Positions 24,303-34,989 of a stretch of 39,309 nt of DNA are shown one piece after another (the first letter of the stretch is position 1; every line of letters begins with the position of its first letter). A program made the position numbers and the translations under genes. Location of the stretch: NCBI GenBank assembly GCA_009026175.1, contig WBTZ01000036.1, positions 1 through 39,309 of the forward strand, read 5' to 3'. The notes beneath the pieces were generated by a model that was not told the origin of the DNA, made no database searches, and worked only from the letters and a program-made list of their open reading frames with translations. The DNA comes from Zoogloea sp. GTDB taxonomy: Bacteria; Pseudomonadota; Gammaproteobacteria; Burkholderiales; Rhodocyclaceae.

Positions 24303-24758
24303 TCAGACGGCCAGCCCGAGGGTGGCCACTGCGACGGTGAAGGTGCCGAGCAGCAGGTTGATGCCGACCCGCTGGCGGATGCGGTTGAGGGCCGACGCGC
24401 CCTGGGCCCAGCTTTCAGCGGCCACCGCCTGCTGCAGCGCCTGCCACGGGCCGAACCAGATGCTCGCGAAGACCACCACCATCACCAGTCCGATGCCGGC
24501 CATGGCGTGCCAGGCCACCGGCGCCTGGGCGAAGCCGGTGGCACCGAGCATGGCGAACCCCGAACCGACGATCAGGCCGATGGCCAGCCACACCACCCGG
24601 AAGAAACGCCCGAGCACACCGCACCACAGACTCAGGCGCTGGGCCGGCGGCAGCGCCAGGGCCGCCGGACGCAGGCAGAAATGAGCAAAGGCCATGCCGC
24701 CAACCCACAGGATCACACCGGCAAGGTGCACAAAAAGCAGCGCGTGATGGATTTTCAC
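24303..24758 (-). CDS. CopD-like small integral membrane protein
   Basis: A 151-residue membrane protein with four hydrophobic segments (HHALLFVHLAGVILWVGGMA, a second around VVWLAIGLIVGSGFAML, a third around MAGIGLVMVVVFASIWFGPW, a fourth at LLLGTFTVAVATLGLAV). The first helix with paired His and a WVGGM motif resembles the CopD/YhjG-like group, often called CopD family, whose function in most bacteria is unknown. The GTG start lies one base after the rnhB stop, with GAGGA upstream. It is wedged between rnhB and an RNA methyltransferase in the lpx operon, so its expression is tied to those genes. Confidence 0.75.
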   Translation of the reverse strand: MKIHHALLFVHLAGVILWVGGMAFAHFCLRPAALALPPAQRLSLWCGVLGRFFRVVWLAIGLIVGSGFAMLGATGFAQAPVAWHAMAGIGLVMVVVFASIWFGPWQALQQAVAAESWAQGASALNRIRQRVGINLLLGTFTVAVATLGLAV

Positions 24759-24759
24759 T

Positions 24760-25353
24760 TCACAAGTCCTCGTCGGTCCATAGGGGCGGATTGGCGATGA
24801 TGTCATGCACCGGCGCAAAGCTGCGGCGGTAGATCTCGCAGGCCCCATGGGCGCGCAAGGCCTTCAGGTGCGCCGCGGTCGGATAACCCTTGTGGCCGGC
24901 CAGCCCGTACTGGGGGTAAAGCCTGTCCAGCTCGACCAGCTGGGCGTCCCTGGCAGTCTTGGCCAGGATGGAGGCCGCGGAGATCTCCTGGACCAGCGCG
25001 TCGCCCTTGACGATCGCCTCGCAGGGCACGTCCAGCTGCGGGCAGCGGTTGCCATCCACCACCACCTTGTCCGGGCGGCGGGCCAGTCCGGCCACCGCCC
25101 GCTGCATGGCCAGCATGGAGGCATGCAGGATGTTGAGGCGGTCGATCTCCTCGACACTGGCCTCGGCGATGGCCCACGCCAGGGCCTTCTCGCGGATCTC
25201 CAGCGCCAGCTTGTCACGGCGCTTGTCGGAGAGCTTCTTGGAGTCCGCCAGGCCCTCGATCGGCCTGGCCGGATCGAGGATCACCGCCGCCGCCACCACC
25301 GGCCCGCACAGGGGCCCGCGACCGGCCTCGTCCACACCACACAGCAGGATCAC
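24760..25353 (-). CDS. rnhB: Ribonuclease HII
   Basis: Cleaves the RNA strand of RNA:DNA hybrids and removes single ribonucleotides from DNA. The 197-residue protein has the catalytic Asp-Glu in [47 protein letters not shown] and the later acidic residue region [14 protein letters not shown], with the C-terminal [13 protein letters not shown]. Start codon is GTG, overlapping the lpxB stop as GTGA. The lpxB-rnhB order is standard in proteobacteria. Confidence 0.97.
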   Translation of the reverse strand: MILLCGVDEAGRGPLCGPVVAAAVILDPARPIEGLADSKKLSDKRRDKLALEIREKALAWAIAEASVEEIDRLNILHASMLAMQRAVAGLARRPDKVVVDGNRCPQLDVPCEAIVKGDALVQEISAASILAKTARDAQLVELDRLYPQYGLAGHKGYPTAAHLKALRAHGACEIYRRSFAPVHDIIANPPLWTDEDL

Positions 25354-26501
25354 CGGGACACCCCGTTGATATAGGGCAGGATCGCCGCCGCCGCCCTGGA
25401 GGCGGTGTCCTGGCGCAGGGTCTGGTGCATGTCGGTGAAGGTCTGGAGCAGTTCTGCGGCCTTCTCCTTGTCCGTCAGCCAGGTGTCCAGGGCATCAGCC
25501 AGGGCCTGGGGCGTCGCCGCATCCTGCAGCAGCTCGGGCACCACTTCGCGCCCTGCCAGCACGTTGGGCAACCCCACCCAGGGCAGGTAGGCCATACGCC
25601 GCATGAGCCGGTAGGACCACTTGCCGATGCGGTAGGTGATGACCATCGGACGCTTGAGCAGGGCTGCCTCGAGGGTGGCGGTTCCGCTCGCCACCAACAC
25701 CACGTCAGCAGCGGTCATGGCATCCACCGCATGGCCGAAGAGGATGCGGATGGGCAGGTTGAGATGGGCGTGGCGTGCCAGTGCGTCCTCGAACAGCAGG
25801 CGCGTCTCGCGGGTGGTCAGAGGCACCAGGAAGCGCGCCTCGGGGTGGCGTTCGTGGAGATTGGCCGCCGTGGCGATATAGGTGTCCGCCAGGTTGCGCA
25901 CTTCCGATTGCCGGCTGCCCGGCAGAAAGGCAAACACCGGCACATCATCCGGGATCTGCAGCATTTCCCGTGCGGCCGCGCGGTCCGGATGGAGCGGAAA
26001 CACATCGGCCAGCGGATGCCCGACGTAGCTCACCGGCACACCGGCCGCCCTGTAGAGCTCGGGCTCGAAGGGAAACAGGCAGAGCATGTGGCTGACCGAA
26101 CGGGCGATCCCCTTCAGACGCCCGCGCCGCCAGGCCCAGATCGACGGGCTGACGAAATGGATGGCCGGAATGCCGCGATGCTTGAGGCGCTTCTCGAGCC
26201 ACAGGCTGAAGTCCGGCGCATCGACGCCGATGAAGGCGGACGGCGGATCGGCAAGCAGCTGCTTGAGCAGGGAACGGCGGATGCCGGAGAGCTCCCGGTA
26301 GTTCTTCAGCGCGTCCACGTAACCGTGGACCGACAGCTTCTCGGCCGGCCACAGGGCCTTGAAGCCCATGGCCTGCATCTTGGGTCCGCCGATGCCGAAG
26401 AACTCCGCGTCCGGGAGATGGCGCTTGAGCGCCTGGATCAGGTGACTGGCGAGGAGGTCGCTGGACGCCTCGCCCGCCACCATGGCGATGCGCACCCCCA
26501 T
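25350..26501 (-). CDS. lpxB: Lipid-A-disaccharide synthase
   Basis: Peripheral membrane glycosyltransferase (GT19) that joins UDP-2,3-diacylglucosamine and lipid X into the lipid A disaccharide. The 383-residue protein shows [69 protein letters not shown] and the donor-binding region [20 protein letters not shown]. It is 3 bases downstream of lpxA and overlaps rnhB by 4. Confidence 0.97.
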   Translation of the reverse strand: MGVRIAMVAGEASSDLLASHLIQALKRHLPDAEFFGIGGPKMQAMGFKALWPAEKLSVHGYVDALKNYRELSGIRRSLLKQLLADPPSAFIGVDAPDFSLWLEKRLKHRGIPAIHFVSPSIWAWRRGRLKGIARSVSHMLCLFPFEPELYRAAGVPVSYVGHPLADVFPLHPDRAAAREMLQIPDDVPVFAFLPGSRQSEVRNLADTYIATAANLHERHPEARFLVPLTTRETRLLFEDALARHAHLNLPIRILFGHAVDAMTAADVVLVASGTATLEAALLKRPMVITYRIGKWSYRLMRRMAYLPWVGLPNVLAGREVVPELLQDAATPQALADALDTWLTDKEKAAELLQTFTDMHQTLRQDTASRAAAAILPYINGVSR

Positions 26502-26504
26502 GGA

Positions 26505-27278
26505 CTAGCGGACGATGCCACGCCCGGAGTCGGCGATGAAATCAGAAAACTGCTGGAGTTCCGGCACCGACGCAGCCGCCTCGGCGATCTGCCGGCGCGC
26601 CTCGTCGAGGGTCAGGCCGTTGCGGTAGAGGGTCTTGTAGGCCCGCTTGATGGCGGCAATGCCTTCACTGCTGTAACCGCGGCGCTTGAGCCCCTCGCTG
26701 TTGATGCCATGGGGCGATGCCGGATTGCCGGAGACGGTCACGAAGGGCGGCAGATCCTGCAGCAACACCGTGCCCACCCCGCAGAAACTGTGGGCACCCA
26801 CGCGCACGAACTGGTGCACGCCGGTGAAGCCGCCGAGAATCGCCCAGTCCCCCACCGTAACGTGCCCCGCCAGGGTGGCGTTGTTGGCGAAGATGGTGTT
26901 GTCACCGACGACGCAATCGTGGGCCACATGCACATAGGCCATGATCCAGTTGCCGTTGCCGACCCTGGTCAGGCCACCATCCTGGATGGTGCCGGTGCTG
27001 AAGCTGCAGAACTCGCGGATGGTGTTGCCATCGCCGATCTCCAGGCGGGTCGGCTCATTCGCGTACTTCTTGTCCTGGGGCTCCGAGCCGAGGGAGCAGA
27101 ACTGGAAGATCCGGTTGTTGCGGCCGATCCGGGTATGCCCCTCGATCACCACGTGAGGGCCGACAGTCGTACCTTCGCCAATCTCGACGTGTTCGCCGAT
27201 GATCGAGTAAGGACCGACCTGCACACCTTCCGCGAGGCGCGCCGCCGGATGAACGATGGCGGTCGGATGAATGCTCAT
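26505..27278 (-). CDS. lpxA: UDP-N-acetylglucosamine acyltransferase
   Basis: First lipid A enzyme: transfers 3-hydroxyacyl from ACP to UDP-GlcNAc. The 257-residue protein is a left-handed beta-helix of hexapeptide repeats ([20 protein letters not shown] onward), with the catalytic His in [14 protein letters not shown] and the substrate segment [13 protein letters not shown] before the helical C-terminus. The ATG at 27278 overlaps the fabZ stop (ATGA). An upstream in-frame ATG at 27293 falls inside fabZ and adds five non-family residues. Confidence 0.97.
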   Translation of the reverse strand: MSIHPTAIVHPAARLAEGVQVGPYSIIGEHVEIGEGTTVGPHVVIEGHTRIGRNNRIFQFCSLGSEPQDKKYANEPTRLEIGDGNTIREFCSFSTGTIQDGGLTRVGNGNWIMAYVHVAHDCVVGDNTIFANNATLAGHVTVGDWAILGGFTGVHQFVRVGAHSFCGVGTVLLQDLPPFVTVSGNPASPHGINSEGLKRRGYSSEGIAAIKRAYKTLYRNGLTLDEARRQIAEAAASVPELQQFSDFIADSGRGIVR

Positions 27279-27718
27279 CGCTTGATCGCGCACATGAATT
27301 CGGCCTCGGTGGCCAGCTCGCCGTCCACCCGCGCCACCGCCTTGAACTTCCAGATGTTGCGCATCTTGCGGACGATCTCGGCTTCCATGACCAACTGGTC
27401 GCCGGGCACCACCGGACGCTTGAAGCGCACGTTGTCGACGGAAGCGAAATACACCGTCGAATCATCGTCCGGTGCCGAGCCGTCGGTCTTGAAGGCCAGG
27501 ATGGCCGCGGTCTGGGCCATCGCCTCGATGATCAGCACGCCCGGCATGACCGGATTGTGGGGGAAATGGCCCGGAAAGAAGGGCTCGTTGATCGTCACGT
27601 TCTTGAGGCCCACCACCCGCTTGCCCAGCTCCAGCTCAGTGATGCGATCCACCAGCAGGAAGGGATAACGATGCGGGAGATAACGCTTGATCTCGTTGAT
27701 GTCGATGATTTCGCTCAT
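27275..27718 (-). CDS. fabZ: 3-hydroxyacyl-ACP dehydratase FabZ
   Basis: Dehydrates 3-hydroxyacyl-ACP in fatty-acid elongation and competes with LpxA for 3-hydroxyacyl-ACP. The 147-residue hot-dog fold protein has [18 protein letters not shown], the catalytic His and Glu in [20 protein letters not shown], and [13 protein letters not shown]. It overlaps lpxD by 4 bases and lpxA by 4, so lipid A and fatty-acid flux are co-expressed. Confidence 0.97.
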   Translation of the reverse strand: MSEIIDINEIKRYLPHRYPFLLVDRITELELGKRVVGLKNVTINEPFFPGHFPHNPVMPGVLIIEAMAQTAAILAFKTDGSAPDDDSTVYFASVDNVRFKRPVVPGDQLVMEAEIVRKMRNIWKFKAVARVDGELATEAEFMCAIKR

Positions 27719-28743
27719 GATTTCTTTTCCAGTTCGGCGAGCTTCTTCTCGAGCTCGCGCACCCGCTCGGCCATCGCATCGAGGCGACGCAAGTGGGCAA
27801 AATTCCTGACCCAGTCAGCATGGGTCTGAATGGGGATCATGGAGGTGTACACGCCGGCCTTGTCGATGGACTTGGTGACATTGGTATCAGCCGACACGAC
27901 GATGTCGTCCGCCACCTCAAGATGCCCCGAGAAACCGGCCTTTCCACCCACCATCACGCGCTTGCCCACCTTGGTGCTGCCGGCGAGGCCTGCCATGGCG
28001 GCCATGATCGTGTCGTCGCCCACCTGGCAGTTGTGGGCCACATGGATCAGGTTGTCGAGTTTGACGCCGTTGCCGATGATCGTATCGTCCAGGGCGCCCC
28101 GGTCGATGGTGGTATTGGCCCCGATCTCGACATCGTCACCCAGCACGACCCGGCCGATCTGGGGGATCTTCACCCAGTGGCGCTCCGCGTCACGGGCAAA
28201 GCCCAGCCCGTCCGCACCGATCACCGCCCCCGAGTGGAGGATGGCGCGGGCGCCGATCACACAGCGGTCGTAGATCTTGACTCCGGCATGCAGCAGCGAG
28301 TCCTCACCGATCACCACGCCGTCACCGATCACGCAGCCCGCGCCGATCACGCAGTTTTCGCCGATCAGGCAATCGCGGCCGATCACCGCATTGGCGCCAA
28401 CGGATACCGACCGCGGCAGATCGGAGGCCACTACAGCCCCCGCCTGCAGACCGCCGGCAGGACGCTTGGGCGGGTTGAACAGCTGGGCCGCCCGGGCAAA
28501 GTACAGATAGGGATCCGCGGTGAGAATGCGCGGCCGGTCAGTCAGACCGGCAGCCTTCGGCGTCAGGATGAACGCCGACGCCCTGCTGGAAGCCAGAGCG
28601 ACACCCAGCTTGGGATTCGACAGAAACGCCAGCTCACCCTCGGTGGCTGCTTCGATGGAGGCGATCTGGCGGATCCGGACCGTGGGATCACCGACAAGCT
28701 CACCACCGAGCCGGCCTACGAGCTCGTCAAGGGACAGTTCCAT
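27715..28743 (-). CDS. lpxD: UDP-3-O-(3-hydroxyacyl)glucosamine N-acyltransferase
   Basis: Third lipid A step: N-acylation of the glucosamine. The 342-residue protein has the N-terminal uridine-binding domain ([31 protein letters not shown]), a long hexapeptide left-handed helix and the catalytic His in [16 protein letters not shown]. The C-terminal helix ([19 protein letters not shown]) is a clear coiled coil. It follows skp by 10 bases and overlaps fabZ by 4. Confidence 0.97.
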   Translation of the reverse strand: MELSLDELVGRLGGELVGDPTVRIRQIASIEAATEGELAFLSNPKLGVALASSRASAFILTPKAAGLTDRPRILTADPYLYFARAAQLFNPPKRPAGGLQAGAVVASDLPRSVSVGANAVIGRDCLIGENCVIGAGCVIGDGVVIGEDSLLHAGVKIYDRCVIGARAILHSGAVIGADGLGFARDAERHWVKIPQIGRVVLGDDVEIGANTTIDRGALDDTIIGNGVKLDNLIHVAHNCQVGDDTIMAAMAGLAGSTKVGKRVMVGGKAGFSGHLEVADDIVVSADTNVTKSIDKAGVYTSMIPIQTHADWVRNFAHLRRLDAMAERVRELEKKLAELEKKS

Positions 28744-28753
28744 CCGCGCCGCC

Positions 28754-29263
28754 TTATTTGCTGGCTTCGCTCAGCGCCTTGATCACCTTGTCGGTGATGT
28801 CGATCCGGGGGCTGGCGTACACCGCCTCCTGGAAGATGATGTCGTACTTGTCCGCCTCGGCGATCTGCTTGATCGTGCGGTTGGCACGTTCCAGCACGCT
28901 GGCCAGCTCCTCGTTACGACGCTGGTTGAGGTCCTCGCGGAACTCGCGCTGCTTGCGCTGGAAGTCACGGTTCAGATCATTGAACTCGCGTTCCTTGTTG
29001 CGGCGCTCAGCCTCACCCATGGTCATGCCATTCTTCTCGAGCGCTTCCTGCATGCCCTGGAGCTGCTTGGCCAGCCGCTGCAGGTCCTGGTCGCGCTTCT
29101 CGAATTCCTTCTCCAACTTCTGCTGGGCCTTCTTGGCAGGCGTAGCCTCTTTCATCACCCGGTCGGAATTGACAAAGCCGACCTTGACCACATCAGCCAC
29201 GGCCGATTGGGCAAACCCGGCCAGCAGAAGCGCCGCCAGGGTAGAAATACCGATACCTTTCAC
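28754..29263 (-). CDS. skp: Periplasmic chaperone OmpH/Skp
   Basis: Trimeric periplasmic chaperone that holds unfolded outer-membrane proteins on the way to BamA. The 169-residue protein has a signal peptide ([18 protein letters not shown]), a short strand [14 protein letters not shown] and a long charged helical hairpin ([32 protein letters not shown]). It ends in the usual [20 protein letters not shown]. The start is GTG with a perfect GGAGG five bases upstream. It lies between bamA (35 bases) and lpxD. Confidence 0.95.
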   Translation of the reverse strand: MKGIGISTLAALLLAGFAQSAVADVVKVGFVNSDRVMKEATPAKKAQQKLEKEFEKRDQDLQRLAKQLQGMQEALEKNGMTMGEAERRNKEREFNDLNRDFQRKQREFREDLNQRRNEELASVLERANRTIKQIAEADKYDIIFQEAVYASPRIDITDKVIKALSEASK

Positions 29264-29298
29264 TCAAACCTCCGTCTGCAAGCTATGTGCGGCGACCA

Positions 29299-31590
29299 TC
29301 AGAAAACCGTGCCCAGCTGGAACTGGAATTTCTGGGTCTTGTCGCCTTCCTGTTTCTTGAGCGCCTGGCCCAGGCTGAACTTGAGCGGCCCCACCGGCGA
29401 ACTCCAGGAAAATGCCAACCCGGCACTGTATCGCAAATCCGAGGCGCGGATCTTGTCGTCCGCGGCCCAGACGTAACCCGCATCGGTAAACACCGACAGC
29501 CGCATCGACTTGTCCTTCTGGGTGCCAGGCATGGGGAAATAATACTCGGCATTCCCCACTACGCGCCGATTGCCCCCAAGCGCGCGGACATAACCGTTGG
29601 TGTCGGTATAACGGGGGCCAAGGGTGCTCTGCTCGTAGCCGCGCACGGAGCCGATGCCGCCCGCATAGAAATTCTTGTAGAACGGCAGTTCCTTGCCATC
29701 GTAGCCGTGGGCATAGCCCAGGTCGCCATTGAGCATCAGGGCGTAACCGCCACCGAAGGGAATCCAGTACTGATGCTGGTAATTGCCCCGGATGTAACGC
29801 ATGTCCAGCACCGGCGTCGCCACCTCGATGGAGGCGCGCTGATACACACCGGCAGTGGGATACAGGAAGCTGTCGCGCCGGTCACGCGCCCAACCGGCCG
29901 TCACGAGCAGGCTGCGGGCCGTATCGCCGAAAGTATTGACGAAGTTGACGTATGGCGCGGGGCTCGAGTCATAGACCTTGATGGTGGTCTGGTCCACGGA
30001 CAAGCCGAAGTTGATCCGGTCGTCTTCGGCGATCGGATAACCGAATCGCACACCGCCGCCGATGGACGAACTCTTGTAGGTTGCCACCGAGAGAGAGGTC
30101 GGATCGACGTTACGCTGATAGATGTCCCAACCCACGCTGACACCGTCGATGGTCCAGTACGGATTGGTGAAGGACAGCGCGATGGTCTTGTTGATCTTGC
30201 CCGTGTTGAGCTGCAGGGTCATCGCATTGCCTGTACCGAACAGGTTCTGCTGCGAGATCGATGCAGACAGGATGATCTTTTCGGCACTGGAAAAGCCCGC
30301 GCCCAGCATCAGGTTGCCGGTTGCCCGTTCCTTGACGGTGAAGTTGGCATCGACCTGGTCGGTGGAACCGGTGACAGCCGGCGTCTCGATGGTGACTTCG
30401 TCGAAATAGCCCAGGCGATCAAGGCGGACCTTGGAGCGGTTGAGCGCCTGACCGTCATACCACGCGCCTTCCATCTGGCGCATCTCGCGACGCAGGACCT
30501 CGTCACGGGTCCGCGCATTGCCGGCAAAGTTGATCTTGCGCACGTAAACGCGACGCCCCGGATCCACGAAGAAGGTGAAGGCAACCTCACGCTTGGCCTT
30601 GTCCACTTCCGGCGCCGCATTGACGTTGGCGAATGCATAACCGGCGTTGCCGAGGCGGTCGCTGATGGCCTTGGTGGTCGCCGTGACGTTGTCACGCACG
30701 AAGGTCTCACCCGCCTTGAGCTTGACCAGTTGCTGGAGCTCTTCCTCGGGCACCACCATGTTGCCCGCCAGCTTCACGTCGGACACGGTGTACTTCTCGC
30801 CCTCGGTGATGCTGAGGGTGATGTAGATGTCCTTCTTGTCGGGCGTGATCGAGACCTGGGTGGAGTCGATGTTGAAGTCGAGGTAACCCCGGTTGAGGTA
30901 ATGGGTGCGCAGCGCCTCGATATCGGCAGAAAGCTTCTGCTTGGAATACTGGTCGCTCTTCGAGTACCAAGTCATCAGGCCAGGGGTGGTCAGCGAGAAG
31001 AGGTCGACAAGCTCCTTCTCCTTGAACACCTTGTTGCCGATGATGCTGATCTGGCGGATCTTGGCCGCGTCGCCTTCGACGACATTGAAGTTGACGCCGA
31101 CCCGGTTGCGCTCGAGCGGCGTGACCGTAGTGGTGATCTGGACCCCATACAGACCCTTCGACAGGTACTGGCGCTTGAGCTCCTGCTCTGCGCGCTCGAG
31201 TACGGCGCGGTCGAAGATCCTGGACTCGGCCAGCCCCACTTCCTTGAGGCCCTTCTTGAGGGCTTCCTTGTCGAATTCCTTGATGCCCACGAAATCGACC
31301 TGGGAGATCGCCGGACGCTCATCCAGGACGACCACGATCACGTCCTTGTCGACCTCGACACGGACGTCCTTGAAGAACCCGGTGGCAAAGAGAGCCTTGA
31401 TCGCCTGCGCAGCCTTGTCGTCCGTGAAACGCTCACCCACCTTGACAGGCAGATAGCTGAACACGGTACCGGCTTCGGTACGCTGGATCCCCTCGATGCG
31501 GATATCTTTGACAATGAACGGCTCGAAGGCCAGAGCGGGAGATGCCACGAAAAGCGCAGCGATCACCCCGGGAAGAAGCTTGGATTTCAT
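29299..31590 (-). CDS. bamA: Outer membrane protein assembly factor BamA
   Basis: Essential outer-membrane insertase. The 763-residue precursor has a signal peptide (LLPGVIAALFVASPALA), five POTRA domains (about residues 22-425, beginning FIVKDIRIEGIQRTEAGTVF) and a C-terminal 16-strand barrel. Barrel hallmarks are the loop-6 motif GSVRGYE in YAGGIGSVRGYEQSTLGPR and the terminal beta-signal ending in Phe (KFQFQLGTVF). It follows rseP by 6 bases and precedes skp, the standard order. Confidence 0.98.
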   Translation of the reverse strand: MKSKLLPGVIAALFVASPALAFEPFIVKDIRIEGIQRTEAGTVFSYLPVKVGERFTDDKAAQAIKALFATGFFKDVRVEVDKDVIVVVLDERPAISQVDFVGIKEFDKEALKKGLKEVGLAESRIFDRAVLERAEQELKRQYLSKGLYGVQITTTVTPLERNRVGVNFNVVEGDAAKIRQISIIGNKVFKEKELVDLFSLTTPGLMTWYSKSDQYSKQKLSADIEALRTHYLNRGYLDFNIDSTQVSITPDKKDIYITLSITEGEKYTVSDVKLAGNMVVPEEELQQLVKLKAGETFVRDNVTATTKAISDRLGNAGYAFANVNAAPEVDKAKREVAFTFFVDPGRRVYVRKINFAGNARTRDEVLRREMRQMEGAWYDGQALNRSKVRLDRLGYFDEVTIETPAVTGSTDQVDANFTVKERATGNLMLGAGFSSAEKIILSASISQQNLFGTGNAMTLQLNTGKINKTIALSFTNPYWTIDGVSVGWDIYQRNVDPTSLSVATYKSSSIGGGVRFGYPIAEDDRINFGLSVDQTTIKVYDSSPAPYVNFVNTFGDTARSLLVTAGWARDRRDSFLYPTAGVYQRASIEVATPVLDMRYIRGNYQHQYWIPFGGGYALMLNGDLGYAHGYDGKELPFYKNFYAGGIGSVRGYEQSTLGPRYTDTNGYVRALGGNRRVVGNAEYYFPMPGTQKDKSMRLSVFTDAGYVWAADDKIRASDLRYSAGLAFSWSSPVGPLKFSLGQALKKQEGDKTQKFQFQLGTVF

Positions 31591-31596
31591 CCGATT

Positions 31597-32970
31597 TCAG
31601 CTTGCAACAAGGCGGTTGATGTCGTTGTAGAAGGCGAATGCCATTAGCGCCGCCAGCAGGACCATACCGATCTGCTGGCCGATCTCCATAACCCGCTCGG
31701 AAACCGGGCCGCCCTTGATGATCTCGATCACATAATACAGCAAGTGCCCACCATCAAGCACGGGGACCGGGAGCAGATTGAGGACGCCCAGGCTGATGCT
31801 GATGAGCGCCAGGAACTTGATGTAGTGCGACCAGCCCATGCGGGCTGACTGCCCCGCAAAATCTGCGATTGTTACAGGACCACTCAGGTTCTTGACCGAA
31901 ACTTCGCCGATAATCATGCGCCCCATGACGGACAGGCTGAGCGCGCTGGTCTCCCAGGTCTGGCGCAGCCCCTTGCCCAGGGCATCGAGGCTGTCGTAGC
32001 GCACGGTCACGAACATCAGGTCACGACGGATATCGGCGTCGGCCACAGCAACACCAATGCGCCCGATGGTGCGCCCTCCCTCCTCCACCGCGCCAGGGAC
32101 GATCTGCACGACCAGGGACGCACCACCCCGCAGGGCTTCCAGCTCGAGTGGTCGCCCAGGCGAGTCACGGACGGCAGAGACCAGATCAGACCAGTCGTCC
32201 ACCTCGACCCCACCGACCCGCAACACCTTGTCTCCAGCCCGCAGCCCGGCCGCCTCGGCCGCGCCGCCAGAAACCAGACGCCCCAGGACAGCGGGCACCC
32301 GCGGCCGGTACAGCGTCAGCCCTACCTGGTGAGCCACATCCTTCTCACCCTGATCCACCACCGTAGCCGCCAGATCGAGGCGGCGCAGCGCAACCTCCCC
32401 CGCGGGGTTGATCGTTTCGATGACCACCACCTGCCTCTCGAGCGCCTGATTGAGCAGCACCCAGCGGAAATCCTGCCAGGTTTCCACCTCTCGCCCCGCA
32501 ACCTTGCGCACCAGCTCTCCCTGCGCAAAACCGGCATGCTCGGCCAGGCTGCCAGCCTCCGGCGCCCCCAGCCTCGGGCGGAGCTCTTCGACCCCGCCGG
32601 TATAAAGCCCCCAGTACAGAGCAATGGCGAGGACAAAGTTGGCCAGCGGCCCGGCCGCCACAATGGCGATGCGCCGCCACACGCTCTGCCGGTTGAAGGC
32701 GCGATGCAACTCGAAGGGCTCCACCGGCGCCTCGCGCTCGTCCAGCATCTTGACGTAGCCGCCGAGGGGAAAGGCCGACAGGACCCACTCGGTCTGATCG
32801 GGCCCGGCACGACGGACCAGCAGCGGCTTGCCGAAGCCCAGTGAGAACCTGATCACCTTCACGCCGCACAGCCGCGCCACCGCGTAGTGTCCAAATTCAT
32901 GAACGACGATAAGGATGCCCAGCGCCAGCAGGAAAGGCAGTATGTAGTCCAGCGGCCCCATGCCTGTCAC
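31597..32970 (-). CDS. rseP: Site-2 zinc metalloprotease RseP
   Basis: Inner-membrane intramembrane protease that cleaves anti-sigma factor RseA after DegS and so releases the envelope-stress sigma factor; it also clears signal peptides. The 457-residue protein has the zinc motif in [19 protein letters not shown], two periplasmic PDZ domains (about residues 115-300, e.g. [20 protein letters not shown]) and the second active-site motif [18 protein letters not shown]. The GTG at 32970 overlaps the dxr stop (GTGA). An ATG three codons later (32961) is an equally possible start. Confidence 0.97.
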   Translation of the reverse strand: MTGMGPLDYILPFLLALGILIVVHEFGHYAVARLCGVKVIRFSLGFGKPLLVRRAGPDQTEWVLSAFPLGGYVKMLDEREAPVEPFELHRAFNRQSVWRRIAIVAAGPLANFVLAIALYWGLYTGGVEELRPRLGAPEAGSLAEHAGFAQGELVRKVAGREVETWQDFRWVLLNQALERQVVVIETINPAGEVALRRLDLAATVVDQGEKDVAHQVGLTLYRPRVPAVLGRLVSGGAAEAAGLRAGDKVLRVGGVEVDDWSDLVSAVRDSPGRPLELEALRGGASLVVQIVPGAVEEGGRTIGRIGVAVADADIRRDLMFVTVRYDSLDALGKGLRQTWETSALSLSVMGRMIIGEVSVKNLSGPVTIADFAGQSARMGWSHYIKFLALISISLGVLNLLPVPVLDGGHLLYYVIEIIKGGPVSERVMEIGQQIGMVLLAALMAFAFYNDINRLVAS

Positions 32971-34160
32971 GACGCGAACCCGCGGACGAATCCCTCGGCC
33001 AGCTCGCGGGCACGCCGGTCAGCCTCGAAGACGACCTCCAGGCTGTCGGCCGGCGCGGCCGGAACCGCATCGAGGGTACGCGCGATAACGCCGGCGATCC
33101 GGTCAAAACGCAGCCCTCCGCCAAGGAAGCTGGCCACCGCCACCTCGTTGGAAGCATTGAGCACGGCCGGCGCCACGCCACCCTCGCGGAGCGCACGATA
33201 GGCATGCGCGAGGCAGGGAAAGCGCTCGAAGTCCGGGCGCTCGAAATCGAGCCGGGCAATCTCGAAAAGATCGAGCGGCCGCACCCCTGCGTCAACCCGG
33301 TCGGGATAGGCCATTGCGTGTGCGATGGGTGTCCGCATGTCCGGATTGCCCAATTGGGCAATCACCGAACCATCCGCATAGGACACCATGGAATGAATGA
33401 CGCTCTGGGGATGGATCACCACCTCGATGCGCTCGGCTTCGGCGCCGAAGAGCCAGTGGGCCTCGATGACCTCGAGCCCCTTGTTCATCATCGTCGCGGA
33501 ATCCACCGAGATCTTGCGTCCCATCACCCAGTTGGGGTGGGCGCAGGCCATGTCGGGGGTCACATCGCGCAACTCATCGACGGGCTTGCGGCGGAATGGC
33601 CCGCCCGAAGCAGTCAACAGCACGCGGGTCACCCCGCTCCCCTGCAGCCCCCGCTCGAAGCCGGCGGGCAGCGCCTGGAAGATGGCGTTATGTTCGCTGT
33701 CGATGGGCAGCAGCGTTGCGCCGTTTGCAGCCACCTCGTGCATGAAGAGCGCCCCTGACATCACCAGGGCCTCCTTGTTGGCGAGCAGGATGCGTTTGCC
33801 CGCCCGTGCCGCAGCCAGCGCCGGCACCAGCCCGGCTGCCCCGACAATAGCGGCCATGACGAGATCGACCTCCGGGGCGGCGGCCACCTGGGCCAGCGCA
33901 GCGGGACCTGCCAGCACCTCCGTGGTGCAGCCCGCCCCGCGCAGCAGCGCTACGAGCCGGCCTGCATCTGCCGCCTGGTCGAGGACTGCATAAACGGGCC
34001 GATGGAGCAGGCACTGCTCGAACAGCTTGTCCACCTGGCGATGCGCGGTCAGCGCAAACACCCCAAAGCGCTCCGGGTGGCGGGCCACCACATCCAGCGT
34101 ACTGACGCCGATCGAGCCCGTTGCGCCCAGTACGGTTACGAGTTTCTTGCCTTGTTCCAT
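32967..34160 (-). CDS. dxr: 1-deoxy-D-xylulose 5-phosphate reductoisomerase
   Basis: Second enzyme of the MEP isoprenoid pathway, NADPH-dependent. The 397-residue protein has the NADPH motif [29 protein letters not shown], the metal/substrate region [36 protein letters not shown] and the C-terminal DXPR domain. It supplies isoprenoid precursors for UppS, encoded two genes upstream. It lies 4 bases after cdsA and overlaps rseP by 4. Confidence 0.97.
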   Translation of the reverse strand: MEQGKKLVTVLGATGSIGVSTLDVVARHPERFGVFALTAHRQVDKLFEQCLLHRPVYAVLDQAADAGRLVALLRGAGCTTEVLAGPAALAQVAAAPEVDLVMAAIVGAAGLVPALAAARAGKRILLANKEALVMSGALFMHEVAANGATLLPIDSEHNAIFQALPAGFERGLQGSGVTRVLLTASGGPFRRKPVDELRDVTPDMACAHPNWVMGRKISVDSATMMNKGLEVIEAHWLFGAEAERIEVVIHPQSVIHSMVSYADGSVIAQLGNPDMRTPIAHAMAYPDRVDAGVRPLDLFEIARLDFERPDFERFPCLAHAYRALREGGVAPAVLNASNEVAVASFLGGGLRFDRIAGVIARTLDAVPAAPADSLEVVFEADRRARELAEGFVRGFAS

Positions 34161-34164
34161 GACT

Positions 34165-34989
34165 TCAGTGGGCCATCCAGAGCAACAACAGACCGGCGAC
34201 GGGAAGCGTGGACGTCAGGCTGTCGATGCGGTCCAGCACCCCACCATGACCGGGCAACAGGGAACCGCTGTCCTTCACGCCAGCCTGTCGCTTGACCAGG
34301 GATTCAAAAAGATCACCGATGATGCTCAGCGCGGTGAACGCCACCAGGGCCGGCACCACCGCCAGATAAGACACGGCCGCCCCCCCGTGCCCGACAGAGG
34401 AGAGCACCACCAGCCCGTAGACCACCACCGCCACCACCGCACCATAGGCCCCCTCCCAGCTCTTGCCGGGACTGATGCCCGGCGCCAGCTTGCGACGGCC
34501 GAAGGCGCGACCGGTAAAGTAGGCCGCGATGTCTGCGACCCAGACCGCCGCCATCACCCCGAGCAGCAGCCAGGGACTGAGCAGACGCAGGTGGGCGATT
34601 GCCAGTGCCGGGGGCAACAGCAACACCAGGCCTACCAGCGCCGCAGCGGCCGGACTGGGCAGGCGCCACTTGGCACGCAACCACAAGGGTACGCAGAAGA
34701 TCCAGAACGCTGCGCTCACGGCATAGATCGGCGCCAGGCTGAAAGGCGCCACCGTATCCGGCCGATGGAGACCGGCCACAGCGCCCGCAGCAACGCACAG
34801 GGCACCGACAAGCCCCGCATAGACCTTCCGCGCAGAGGGCGGGAAACCGGTCATGCCGGCCCACTCGGCGGCCCCGATGGCGCAGATGAGGGAGGCGAAC
34901 GCAAGCCACAACGGAGCCGGCAGCAGGAACAGCGCCGCCAGCAACCCCGCAAGCAGAATCAGCGCGGTGATGACCCGCGCTCTAAGCAT
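34165..34989 (-). CDS. cdsA: Phosphatidate cytidylyltransferase
   Basis: Integral membrane enzyme making CDP-diacylglycerol from phosphatidate and CTP, the branch point of phospholipid synthesis. The 274-residue protein has about eight hydrophobic segments and the C-terminal family signature [20 protein letters not shown] followed by VLDRIDS. The ATG at 34989 starts [16 protein letters not shown] and overlaps the uppS stop by 8 bases. A longer frame into uppS is not needed. Confidence 0.96.
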   Translation of the reverse strand: MLRARVITALILLAGLLAALFLLPAPLWLAFASLICAIGAAEWAGMTGFPPSARKVYAGLVGALCVAAGAVAGLHRPDTVAPFSLAPIYAVSAAFWIFCVPLWLRAKWRLPSPAAAALVGLVLLLPPALAIAHLRLLSPWLLLGVMAAVWVADIAAYFTGRAFGRRKLAPGISPGKSWEGAYGAVVAVVVYGLVVLSSVGHGGAAVSYLAVVPALVAFTALSIIGDLFESLVKRQAGVKDSGSLLPGHGGVLDRIDSLTSTLPVAGLLLLWMAH

